Assembly (NCBI GenBank): GCA_022511505.1
Contig: JAFLTK010000344.1
Span: forward strand, 1-36,730
Length of the DNA: 36,730 nucleotides
Direction: 5' to 3'
Origin: Muribaculaceae bacterium
Lineage (GTDB): Bacteria > Bacteroidota > Bacteroidia > Bacteroidales > Muribaculaceae
This document shows, piece by piece, positions 16,429 to 24,548 of the stretch. How positions within the stretch are numbered: position 1 is the stretch's first letter; each line of letters starts with the position of its first letter. The notes under the pieces were generated by a model. It was not told where the DNA came from. It saw nothing but the letters and a program-made list of their open reading frames with translations, and did no database searches. The position numbers were made by a program, and so were the translations under genes.

Positions 16429-18240
16429 TTAGCGAATGATGACCTTGCTTGTCTTGCTACCCTGACGCACGATGTAGAGGCCCGGGGCAAGGTTGGTAGC
16501 GTCGGCCTTCACGCCCTGAATAGTGTAATATTCAGCAGCGTCGGCAGCCTCCTCAACGACAACGTTCTCAAGGCCGGTGGCTTTGCCTTCGGTGATGGTG
16601 AATGTGCTCGGGGTTACCTCATCGGCAATAGCGGCAGCATCGGTTGCGCCCTCGCCGCGGTAGACAAACTTAGCGCCGGTGATGTTCAGATCTGCCTTTT
16701 TGTCGTTGTTGGCATCATGATGGGTCGATAGGTTGTTTTCAGAGCCGAGAGTCAAGTTGTAGGTCTTGCCTACAAGGAGCAGCGGATGTTTATAGTCTTC
16801 AACCTCGGTACCACCAAAGTTGATGGTAGCCTCATCGAGATTAGAGTTGTTGGCGATGCGGTAGTAGCCGTTGAGCAACAGGTTTGAGAGAGAATACTCG
16901 TCGCCATCATCGGTAGTTTTGTCAAATGTAAACTGCTGAACATCGGTCGATTTTTTGAATGCGGTTTCATAATTCTCATTTCCTGCCAAATACAGCGGGC
17001 TATCAGCAACGCGAACCAAGTAGAAATTCTCAGGGGTACGCTCCTCAGGGTCAGGGTATGGATCATCCTTACGTTCTAAAGTTACTTTCATTATACCCGT
17101 TTCACTTTTTGCTCCAAAATTAAAAGTATAAGTTCCATTTTTCGCGTTGCTAGAGAACACAAAATAATACCATCCGTCATTTTCGTCAAGCACTATTTGA
17201 CCTCCTGTTATACTCGTAGGAGCACTATTCGGATAACTTACAGCATCTTTAGGATATAGTTTGACTCTTTCCACATTCGCTCCAACATTTCGAGTATGAT
17301 TATTTGAGTAGCCAGATTTACCACTAGAGTATGTTCCAAGATTTTTATAATTTTGTCCTTTATAGATTACCCCATTTCTATCACCTCCATTAAGAGGATA
17401 AATAAAAGTCAATTCATTACGATCAAAAATAAATGCTGTAACCCTAGTATTCTCAGGTAAAATGAGGTCTTTTAATTTATTATTAGAGACATTGATGGAC
17501 ATAGTCAATGAATTATGTTCGGCTGTAATACCTGACATATCCAAGTGCCTAATAACATTTTTCCTTACATTAAATTGACTAATATATGGCTGATAGCCTA
17601 TTTTCAAAGATAGTAGATTTGGACAACGCTCAATTGTCAATGTACCTCCTGAATTTATATTTCCAAAGGTATTATTACTTATATCTAATGATGTTAATCC
17701 AGTTCCATTAACATGTAGTTTTGTAATAGAACTAACACCACTAATATCCAATTCCGTAAGGCTTTCCCAATATTGTACTCTAATTTCATCCAGAGAAGTA
17801 CATCCGGACGCATTAACAGATTGTAAAAGCCCACCTTTATAAGAGCTTGAGTTGTTAGTATATTGGCTATCATCCCAACTTCCACTGTAATCTTTAGATG
17901 CGTTCGTTAACGTCTTCAACGAAGTCATTCCCGAAATATCTAAGGTAGTAAACTTAGGCTTTGCGGGAAGTGTGAGAGTAATCAATTTTGTGAAATTCTT
18001 TATGCCGGTAAGATCAAGAATTTTATCTCCAGATCCCACAGAAAGTTTGAGTTCAGTGATCTTATCCGTATCTATTTGGCTTTTGTCAGAAGATAGTGAT
18101 GTAGAATAATAAGTTTTAAGGAACGAAATAAAATTCTCATCTGGGAAATTTTCCTCACTGAGGTCAATGTAGTTCACTGCCTTGGCGAGGGAGGGGATTA
18201 TGAGGGCCAGGGTCAGTAGGATTAGTTTGAATTTTTTCAT
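16429..18240 (-). CDS. Secreted leucine-rich-repeat protein with type IX-like C-terminal tail
   Basis: A 603-residue exported protein. Residues 1-21 form a Sec signal peptide ending in AKA. Residues 60-330 hold irregular leucine-rich repeats of the internalin or BspA style (LDISGMTSLKTL, LDISGVSSITKLHV, LDISNNTF). A middle beta-rich region follows, and the last 35 residues (YTIQGVKAD...APGLYIVRQGSKTSKVIIR) resemble type IX secretion sorting domains of Bacteroidetes. The likely location is the cell surface, with a binding or adhesion role inferred from LRRs. Base composition is uneven: the segment for roughly the last 215 residues is GC-rich like the neighbours, while the LRR-coding part (about 17080-18130) is AT-rich, suggesting domain replacement or transfer. 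A TAATTTTG box at 18312-18319 may drive it. Confidence 0.8.
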   Translation of the reverse strand: MKKFKLILLTLALIIPSLAKAVNYIDLSEENFPDENFISFLKTYYSTSLSSDKSQIDTDKITELKLSVGSGDKILDLTGIKNFTKLITLTLPAKPKFTTLDISGMTSLKTLTNASKDYSGSWDDSQYTNNSSSYKGGLLQSVNASGCTSLDEIRVQYWESLTELDISGVSSITKLHVNGTGLTSLDISNNTFGNINSGGTLTIERCPNLLSLKIGYQPYISQFNVRKNVIRHLDMSGITAEHNSLTMSINVSNNKLKDLILPENTRVTAFIFDRNELTFIYPLNGGDRNGVIYKGQNYKNLGTYSSGKSGYSNNHTRNVGANVERVKLYPKDAVSYPNSAPTSITGGQIVLDENDGWYYFVFSSNAKNGTYTFNFGAKSETGIMKVTLERKDDPYPDPEERTPENFYLVRVADSPLYLAGNENYETAFKKSTDVQQFTFDKTTDDGDEYSLSNLLLNGYYRIANNSNLDEATINFGGTEVEDYKHPLLLVGKTYNLTLGSENNLSTHHDANNDKKADLNITGAKFVYRGEGATDAAAIADEVTPSTFTITEGKATGLENVVVEEAADAAEYYTIQGVKADATNLAPGLYIVRQGSKTSKVIIR

Positions 18241-18311
18241 TTTGTATGTATTAATCGTTTAGTAATTAGTGGATTATGGTTGTTTGGTAGGTGTGTGTAA
18301 AAAATGCGGAG

Positions 18312-18319
18312 CAAAATTA
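18312..18319 (-). promoter_or_regulatory. Possible -7 box of the LRR gene
   Basis: TAATTTTG on the minus strand, about 70 bases before the ATG, fits TAnnTTTG, but no TTG is found at the matching -33 position, so this call is weak. Confidence 0.35.
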
Positions 18320-18377
18320 ATCAAAATAGGACCATTTTGCTGTTAAGAAATCGTTAAATTTAGTTAATAAATAATAT

Positions 18378-18471
18378 GTCGAGGTAGCCGTTGCCTACGT
18401 GACGAGGAGGTCCACCTCCTCGACTTAATCGCCCTGCATACTATAACGTGGAGCAGGAGCTCCTCGTCACG
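18378..18471. repeat. Compound palindromic element, REP-like
   Basis: CGAGGAGG (18403-18410) pairs with CCTCCTCG (18415-18422) over a 4-base loop. GTCGAGG (18378-18384) can instead pair with CCTCGAC (18418-18424), and GTGACGAGGA (18399-18408) matches TCCTCGTCAC (18461-18470) exactly. A core AGGAGCTCCT palindrome lies at about 18455-18464. The element is GC-rich in AT-rich surroundings and lies outside the predicted leaders of both flanking genes. It resembles repetitive extragenic palindromes, but only one copy is in the window. Confidence 0.5.
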
Positions 18472-18549
18472 GAGTTGGCGTCGCGTTCGTGCGGGCTCTA
18501 CTTTTTTTATGCATTTGGGGCGGGAAGTGTATATTGATAAGGTGAAAGG

Positions 18550-18580
18550 TTGGGTATTTGAAAAAAAAGCAGTAAATTTG
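18550..18580 (+). promoter_or_regulatory. Promoter and start of a long leader for the exopolysaccharide locus
   Basis: TTG (18550-18552), 20 bases, then TAAATTTG (18573-18580) is an exact consensus. Transcription near 18587 gives a leader of about 160 bases before the ATG at 18750. The leader can form a stem AGTATG (18646-18651) with CATACT (18678-18683), so post-initiation control is possible. Confidence 0.7.
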
Positions 18581-18749
18581 CGGCTCGATATAATAATGCG
18601 TTGATAAGTGCGTTATTCTGTTAGAATTATTGTGTGCTTGCCGGCAGTATGTAGCCGCTGAGGCTTGTCGGGGAAAGCATACTATGTGCAATGTTTAATG
18701 AGGGAATGTAGATTGACCATCAAACAATTCCCGTTATAATAGAACGGAT

Positions 18750-19553
18750 ATGAAGAAAGCAGTCCTGATTTTGTGTGGTTTGGCAGTTTTAATTGCCACC
18801 TCATGTTCTACGCCTAAACCGTCGATGGGTCTGTTTAAGGACACTCGCGGGCAGATTGAGGGAACCTTGCCATTGTCAGACTATAACATAAAGATTCGTC
18901 CCGACGATGAGTTGCTGATTACGGTTACGTCGACCGAGCCGTTGGCCACTGCGGCATATAACTTGCCGCTCAGCAACCCGGCGACACGCGACGCGCTGAT
19001 GATTAACTCTCAGCCGCGCCAACAGACTTATATCGTTGACAAAGAGGGCGATATCAATTTTCCGGTGCTCGGCAAACTGCACGTTGCGGGCATGACGACG
19101 ATGCAGTTGACCGATGACTTGGTGAACCGCATCTCGGTCGATGTCAAGGACCCGATTGTCAGAGTTTCGCTTGTCAACTTTGCCGTCAACGTTATCGGCG
19201 AGGTCACCAAGCCGGGCCGCTTGACGGTTGACCGCGAGCGCTACACGGTTATCGATGCCCTTGCTGCCGCCGGCTCGCTGAATGAATATGGCGACCGCAC
19301 CAACATCCTGGTTGTCAGAGAAAACGACGGTCAAGCCGAGTATCATTATATCGACTTGACAAGCAGCGACTTGACGTCGTCGCCGGTCTATTACCTGCAG
19401 CAGAACGACGTTATAATGGTGTCGCCGACCGCCACTCGCGAGTCAAATTCGCGCTATGACACCAACAACAGTTACCGCATTCAGGTGGTGTCGACAATAG
19501 TCAGCGCCGCCTCGGTTATCGCTTCGCTGATCATTGCGCTTGCCGTTAAATAA
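18750..19553 (+). CDS. Wza-like polysaccharide export lipoprotein
   Basis: A 267-residue polysaccharide export protein. The signal ends in a lipobox with Cys19 (ATSC). A Poly_export domain follows (YNIKIRPDDELLITV, then VDKEGDINFPVLGKLHVAGMT), then one SLBB-type repeat (VIGEVTKPGRLTVD...TVIDALAAAGSL). A hydrophobic C-terminal segment (SAASVIASLIIALAV) may span a membrane. It should form an oligomeric channel across the periplasm and outer membrane for exopolysaccharide, working with the kinase encoded 51 bases downstream. It is first in the locus behind a consensus promoter and a structured leader. Confidence 0.88.
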   Translation: MKKAVLILCGLAVLIATSCSTPKPSMGLFKDTRGQIEGTLPLSDYNIKIRPDDELLITVTSTEPLATAAYNLPLSNPATRDALMINSQPRQQTYIVDKEGDINFPVLGKLHVAGMTTMQLTDDLVNRISVDVKDPIVRVSLVNFAVNVIGEVTKPGRLTVDRERYTVIDALAAAGSLNEYGDRTNILVVRENDGQAEYHYIDLTSSDLTSSPVYYLQQNDVIMVSPTATRESNSRYDTNNSYRIQVVSTIVSAASVIASLIIALAVK

Positions 19554-19604
19554 CACAAAATCATTCATCCAATCCTCGAAACCGCTTACCCCCACATTAT
19601 ATTC

Positions 19605-21905
19605 ATGGAAGATAACAAGAAGCAGAAAGGTGATGCGATAGATGTCGCCGGAATGTTGCGACAATATGTATCCAAGTGGTATATTTTTGCCATCTGTATT
19701 GTTGTGTGTGTAGGGCTCGCATTCCTATACACCCAGATTTCCAATCCCAAATATATGGTCAAGGCCAACGTGCTTGTGGCCCAGAGCGATGACCCCATCA
19801 GCGACATGGCCGGCGGTTTAGGAAGCCTGCTGACCGGCTCAAGCGGATATGTCGAGGACGAGGTCTTTGTCGTGTCGTCACACACGGTTTTGCGCGAGGT
19901 TGTTCGTCGTCTCGAGCTTAACCGCATGCATATTGTCTCCAATGGTCTGCGTAAAACGTTTACCTACAAGGATTTCCCGGTCGATGTCTATTGTGACCCG
20001 TCGATTCCCGACACCCTTCGCGTAGGGCTTCGTTTCAAGGTTAAGGTGGACAAAGAAGGCAAGGCCACGATTAAGGCTTATCAGCGTCGCAGGGTTGTCG
20101 GCGAGGTTGAGGATGCTGAATTTCCTGCAACGGTCAACACCCCCTACGGCAAGTTTATATTCAACAAAACCAATTATTTGCCTATCGGCGAGAGCGTCAA
20201 GACCAATATCTATTTCTATAGTTATGACGACGCTGCCGAGAATCTTGCCAGAGACCTGACAATAGATATCGCCTCGCGCAAGTCAAATGTAATCACGCTC
20301 GATATTCAATCGACCGATATCCCATACGCCAAGGATGTTTTGAACGCTATTATCGCCGAGTATAACAACCGAGGTATCATTGACAAGAACCTGCGCAACA
20401 CCAAGACACTCGAGTTTATCGACTCGCGTCTCAACCTGCTCAGCGGTGACCTCAGCGAGAGCGAGGTATCGATTGAAAACTACAAGAAATCAAACGGTAT
20501 CACCGACATTATCGCCGAGACCAACTACCAGATTACCAAGAAAGGGAAACTCGAGGAGGAACTGATTGCAACCGAGACAAAACTGAAGGTAATTCAGATT
20601 ATTCGCGATTTCCTGGCCGATCCCAAGCATAAGTATGACCTGGTGCCGGCGTCGCTGAACGACCCCGATAACCAGGGCCCGCTGACGGCATATAACGAGC
20701 TGCTGCTCAAACGCATCGAGTTGATTCAGAACGCTCGCCAGGGTAATGCCGGCCTGACCGCTCTCGACGAGCAGATTGACGCGATGAGAAACAATGTGCA
20801 GTCGACGATTGACCGCACATACGAGGGAACCTACGTGCAACTCAAGGAGTTGCAAAACGAGATGAACCTTGCCGACGCTCGCCTTGGCGGCATCCCGACC
20901 CAGGAGCGCGAGTTCCGCGACATCCTGCGTCAGCAGCAAATCAAGGAACAACTCTATATCTTCCTGCTCGAGCGCCGTGAGGAGACCTCGATGTTGCTTG
21001 CCAACAGTCAGCCCAAGGGTCAAATTGTCGACGAGGCCTACGCGCTCAACGAGCCGCTTGGCCTGTCAAAGTCCATGATTCTGATTGCCGGTTTCTTGGT
21101 TGGCATCATGCTTGCGATTGCCATCATCTATATGCGCCGAGTGCTCCGCAACAAGTTTGACAGCCGCGAGGAACTCGAGGAATTGACCAGTATACCTATC
21201 CTTGGCGAGGTCTGCACATCACGCCGCGGCGAGGCTTTGGTAGTCAGGGAGGGAGGCTCGACATCGTCGGCCGAGTTGTTCCGCCTGATAAGAACCAACC
21301 TGCAGTTTGTGCTCAACGGCAAGGACAACAAGGTTATCTTGGTAACGTCAACCATCTCGGGCGAGGGCAAGTCGTTTATCTCCATCAACTTGGCGTCGTC
21401 GCTCGCGTTGCTGGGCAAGAGAGTGCTCTTGGTTGGTGTCGATATTCGCAATCCCAAGCTCGTCGAGTATCTCAACCTGCCCGAAGGTCCCGGCTTTACC
21501 GACTATCTGGCCAACCCGGATATAACTATCGACGACATCTTGCGCCGCGAGCCGCTGATGCCCAACATGGACATCATCACGGCCGGTCCGGTTCCGCCCA
21601 ATCCGTCAGAATTGTTAACCGAAAACCGTGTCGACGAGCTAATGGAGCGTCTTCGCGGCATGTATGACTACATTCTGCTCGACTCGGCCCCCGTCGGTAT
21701 GGTCAGCGACACGTTCTCGCTTGTTCGTATCAGCGACGCGACTGTTTACGTTTGCCGCGCCAACTACTCGACAATGCGCGAGGTCAAGTATGTCAACCGC
21801 CTCTATCACGAGGGCCGCTTGAAGAAACTGACACTCGTCATCAACGGCACCACCGCCCGTCAGGGCTATGGTTACGGTTACGGCCAGAAAGGCACCGTGT
21901 CTTAA
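19605..21905 (+). CDS. Wzc-like polysaccharide co-polymerase and tyrosine kinase
   Basis: A 766-residue BY-kinase. It has an N-terminal Wzz domain with a first membrane helix near residues 25-45, a long periplasmic coiled region, and a second helix near 490-510. The cytoplasmic kinase follows: Walker A STISGEGKS near 583, Walker A' LLVGVDIRNP near 610 and Walker B YILLDSAP near 690. The first Asp of the classical A' motif is Gly here, a form I associate with Bacteroidetes members. The C-terminus carries a short tyrosine cluster (GYGYGYG) suited to autophosphorylation. It controls chain length and export together with the upstream exporter. No separate phosphatase gene is in the window. Confidence 0.9.
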   Translation: MEDNKKQKGDAIDVAGMLRQYVSKWYIFAICIVVCVGLAFLYTQISNPKYMVKANVLVAQSDDPISDMAGGLGSLLTGSSGYVEDEVFVVSSHTVLREVVRRLELNRMHIVSNGLRKTFTYKDFPVDVYCDPSIPDTLRVGLRFKVKVDKEGKATIKAYQRRRVVGEVEDAEFPATVNTPYGKFIFNKTNYLPIGESVKTNIYFYSYDDAAENLARDLTIDIASRKSNVITLDIQSTDIPYAKDVLNAIIAEYNNRGIIDKNLRNTKTLEFIDSRLNLLSGDLSESEVSIENYKKSNGITDIIAETNYQITKKGKLEEELIATETKLKVIQIIRDFLADPKHKYDLVPASLNDPDNQGPLTAYNELLLKRIELIQNARQGNAGLTALDEQIDAMRNNVQSTIDRTYEGTYVQLKELQNEMNLADARLGGIPTQEREFRDILRQQQIKEQLYIFLLERREETSMLLANSQPKGQIVDEAYALNEPLGLSKSMILIAGFLVGIMLAIAIIYMRRVLRNKFDSREELEELTSIPILGEVCTSRRGEALVVREGGSTSSAELFRLIRTNLQFVLNGKDNKVILVTSTISGEGKSFISINLASSLALLGKRVLLVGVDIRNPKLVEYLNLPEGPGFTDYLANPDITIDDILRREPLMPNMDIITAGPVPPNPSELLTENRVDELMERLRGMYDYILLDSAPVGMVSDTFSLVRISDATVYVCRANYSTMREVKYVNRLYHEGRLKKLTLVINGTTARQGYGYGYGQKGTVS

Positions 21906-21974
21906 CACGTCGGTAAATCAGTGACGTTCAAGCGCGCCATGGCATTTGAAGAAAAACAGTAAACCCCGAGGGCG

Positions 21975-23306
21975 ATGATAAGTCGGTATAAACTTTACCT
22001 CTACCCGTTTGTGACAGTCTTTTGGATAATGTCATGCCTCGGGTTTGTGGATCAGCAATTAATACCGCCGTTAGAAAAACTTCACAATGCTATTCTTGCC
22101 GCCTGTGACCTCGTGATTATCGTCCTTGGTCTGCTGACGTTGAAACAGCGAGGCGACATGGTGGTTTTTTGGTCATATCTCATTATCGGAGCCATCTCGA
22201 CACTTTTCCTCAACCACATCGGCATCTTCAACCTTTTCAACGGCACGCGAGATTTCCTGGGGCTTATTTTCGCCGTCCCTATCTTGCGCTGGTTTATGAC
22301 CTGTGAATATCGCGAGGAGTTTAAACGGTTGATGGACAAGACGTTGACGGCGTGGTTGTGGCTACAGGCTTTTACCATCACTTGGCAGTTTATCAAATAT
22401 GGTGCCGGCGACTGGGGTGGCGGAACGATGGGCCACGGTGCTTCGGGCATGATGTCAATGTCAATCTATTTGATTTCTTTCTTTTTAATTGTAAGGCGAT
22501 GGGATAGCAGCCAATACTTCAGCAGTCTGTGGAAGAACCGCATGTACATCTTTTTGCTCTATCCTTCGTTTCTCAACGAGACCAAGGTTAGTTTTATCCT
22601 CTTGGCGGCCTATTTCATCTTGCTCATTAAGTTTGACAGACATTTCTTAGTAAAAATACTCTATGTATTGCCGGTTGGCGTTGCCGTTTTTATAGGTCTC
22701 GGCAGTTTATATTTCAGTGTGACCAAACAGGACCCCGACGAGGTCTTAAGCGTTGAATTTTTTGAGGATTATCTGTATGGTCAAGATCTCGACAATATAA
22801 TAGAAGTGTCCATGATGATTCAAGATGGAACGATGGACGTTGACCCCCGTGAATGGTGGACTGTAGATATTCCTCGAATTGCCAAACTGGTCTTGATAGC
22901 GCCCGAGTTAAGAGACACAGAAGGAGGCTTGCTTTTTGGTGCAGGTTTAGGACAGTTTAAGGGTGGCACAATGTCAGATGTGCCACGCTTTGCACGCATA
23001 AACGAGTGGCTGCTAAACGGCTCCCGCCCGTGGATTTTCTTTATCATTGTCCAACTTGGATGGATTGGATATGTTTGGTTTGTCTGCCTGATGGTTCGCA
23101 ATCTTTGGATTAGGAGGTCTAATTATCCGTTAGCCCACAAAGTCGTCACGCTATTGGCTCTCGCTTTCTTAATCATACAATTTTATGATGCTTCGCTCCG
23201 CTCCTTCAATTTCGACGTCTTGCTGTTCTATATGACCCTTTGCATGCAACTTGACAGCGGCACGAAACAAGAGGCTGCAACCGATGCCCAGGCCTATTTG
23301 ACGTGA
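21975..23306 (+). CDS. Wzy-like O-antigen/exopolysaccharide polymerase
   Basis: A 443-residue integral membrane protein with about 10-12 hydrophobic helices. A large polar loop lies between roughly residues 250 and 350 and contains GGLLFGAGLGQFKGG, a layout typical of Wzy and O-antigen ligase-like polymerases, which join repeat units at the periplasmic face. The gene follows the kinase after 69 bases on the same strand and is somewhat AT-richer, as is common for polymerases. Sequence conservation in this family is low, so the assignment rests on topology and context. Ligase function is the alternative. Confidence 0.7.
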   Translation: MISRYKLYLYPFVTVFWIMSCLGFVDQQLIPPLEKLHNAILAACDLVIIVLGLLTLKQRGDMVVFWSYLIIGAISTLFLNHIGIFNLFNGTRDFLGLIFAVPILRWFMTCEYREEFKRLMDKTLTAWLWLQAFTITWQFIKYGAGDWGGGTMGHGASGMMSMSIYLISFFLIVRRWDSSQYFSSLWKNRMYIFLLYPSFLNETKVSFILLAAYFILLIKFDRHFLVKILYVLPVGVAVFIGLGSLYFSVTKQDPDEVLSVEFFEDYLYGQDLDNIIEVSMMIQDGTMDVDPREWWTVDIPRIAKLVLIAPELRDTEGGLLFGAGLGQFKGGTMSDVPRFARINEWLLNGSRPWIFFIIVQLGWIGYVWFVCLMVRNLWIRRSNYPLAHKVVTLLALAFLIIQFYDASLRSFNFDVLLFYMTLCMQLDSGTKQEAATDAQAYLT

Positions 23307-23341
23307 TGATTGCGTCATGAGGTGTGCCCCTTTAAAAAAGT

Positions 23342-23470
23342 CATAATTATGCGGAACCGTTTGCCTCTGACAGCACGCTCTTCTATGATAATGTACACAT
23401 CAACGTCAATGGCACCCAAATCTATACCGAGCAGGCTATAAACCGACTGAAATATCCACTAAGCAAATGA
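23342..23470 (+). pseudogene. C-terminal remnant of an SGNH/GDSL hydrolase
   Basis: One frame encodes about 42 residues ending YDNVHINVNGTQIYTEQAI...YPLSK and a TGA. The VHINVNG segment matches the C-terminal DxxH block of SGNH hydrolases. There is no start codon, and an in-frame TAA lies a few codons upstream, so only the tail of a former gene remains. Its stop codon overlaps the ATG of the next, intact SGNH gene (ATGA at 23467-23470), as expected if the two were once coupled. It is too short for a functional product. Confidence 0.65.
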
Positions 23471-24051
23471 AACACAGTAAGTTAATCCTTTTTCTCTCCA
23501 TTTTCATAATGCTGTTCACATCATGTAGCGAGCGCGACAAGGATGTAACAATCCTTGCGATAGGTGACTCAAATATAGCGAGGTGGCCACTGGACGCGAC
23601 GCTCCCGTCCCAGTTGGTCTATAATTATGGGCTCTCGGGCTCGGGCATTGATTATATCGAGAAGTTGTCGATTTATACTGATACAAACGATGTTGCCATG
23701 GTAATGATTGGCACCAACGACAAGAAATATTACCTCAATGAGCCGGTCGATGAGTATGTAGAGCGCTATCTGTCGGCGATTTCGCGCATAGATTGCAACA
23801 AGATTTATCTCTACTCAATACTCCCGCGCCGTTTTGCTACCGATCCGGCCGATATCAATAAAAAAATCGCAAACCTCAACGCCAAGATACAGGAGGCACT
23901 CCCTGTCTATCCCAAGATCGAGTATATCGATGTTTTTGACTTCTTTATGGACGGCGATGACATTAATTATCAGTATTATACCGACGGGTTACACCTCAAC
24001 GACTATGGTTATGAAATCCTGTCGTCGGCTCTGTTAAAACGCTTAAACTAA
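23467..24051 (+). CDS. SGNH/GDSL hydrolase lipoprotein
   Basis: A 194-residue exported enzyme. It has a lipobox with Cys20 (LFTSC) and then a full SGNH set: block I AIGDSN with Ser35, a Gly in the LSGSG block, block III GTND, and block V DGLHLND with Asp and His near residues 173-176. Such enzymes remove or transfer acyl groups; in an exopolysaccharide locus, deacetylation of the polymer or its precursor in the periplasm or at the surface is likely but inferred. The acidic residues after the Cys (SERDKD) could favour surface display. The start overlaps the remnant upstream, and a broken gene follows after 5 bases. Confidence 0.85.
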   Translation: MKHSKLILFLSIFIMLFTSCSERDKDVTILAIGDSNIARWPLDATLPSQLVYNYGLSGSGIDYIEKLSIYTDTNDVAMVMIGTNDKKYYLNEPVDEYVERYLSAISRIDCNKIYLYSILPRRFATDPADINKKIANLNAKIQEALPVYPKIEYIDVFDFFMDGDDINYQYYTDGLHLNDYGYEILSSALLKRLN

Positions 24052-24056
24052 GTACC

Positions 24057-24396
24057 ATGGCAAGATATAAAGTTATATTGGCTATATTGACGGCAGTTGT
24101 CCTGTCGGTCCCCGCGGCATCGGCCCAAGTGTAGGTTGGTATCGAAAACACGCGTCTCGTTTATGGTAAATATACCTATAAAGACCATTATTCAGCCAAG
24201 TTGAACGTCAGTGTGTATTCTGAGAAGATACAGTTTCAGTATCTCAGAGGTACGCTTGGCTATGACACACAAGTGAAAAACTGTCATCTGGGCGCCGAGG
24301 TGTTTTTTGGTAGTCCGCGTTGTCTTTGGCTTCGGCTACCAATTCTAAAGCCCGGGGGTGAACATTCTTGGTTTTCGGATTGTTAAAGATATATAA
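24057..24396 (+). pseudogene. Broken gene for an exported, probably beta-barrel, protein
   Basis: The frame from ATG 24057 encodes a clear signal peptide (ILAILTAVVLSVPAASAQ) and is then stopped by TAG at 24132-24134. Beyond it the same frame stays open to 24386 (NVSVYSEKIQFQYLRGTLGYD), with the alternating pattern of an outer-membrane strand. Near 24310 the sense seems to shift to another frame, which reads FGFGYQF, a stop, then SPGVNILGFRIVKDI and TAA at 24394-24396, like a barrel C-terminus. At least one stop and one frameshift therefore disable it, and its middle is probably lost. It lies 5 bases after the SGNH gene. Confidence 0.6.
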
Positions 24397-24403
24397 TTAT
24401 TCA

Positions 24404-24503
24404 ACTTTCGCTGCGCTCAAGTTGAAGTTTAAAGTTGAGAGTTTAAAGATAAAACTACAACCAAAAACTTTAGCTATGCTCAAGTTGAAGTTTAAAGTTG
24501 AAG
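24404..24503. repeat. Two copies of a 35-bp intergenic repeat before cysK
   Basis: Units starting at 24404 and 24467 share 33 of 35 bases, with the core CTCAAGTTGAAGTTTAAAG. They belong to the same AT-rich family as 5787-5870. The gap before cysK holds no gene and no good TAnnTTTG promoter. Confidence 0.75.
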
Positions 24504-24548
24504 TTTAGAAATTAAGAACAATTATAAATAATCCATCTTTAGCAAGAT

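Larger units (their letters stand above)
18241..18749. other. Intergenic region between LRR gene and exopolysaccharide locus
   Basis: This 509-base gap holds the LRR gene's possible promoter, the compound palindrome at 18378-18471, the consensus promoter at 18550-18580 and the long leader of the exporter gene. No convincing coding sequence was seen on either strand. Confidence 0.6.
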
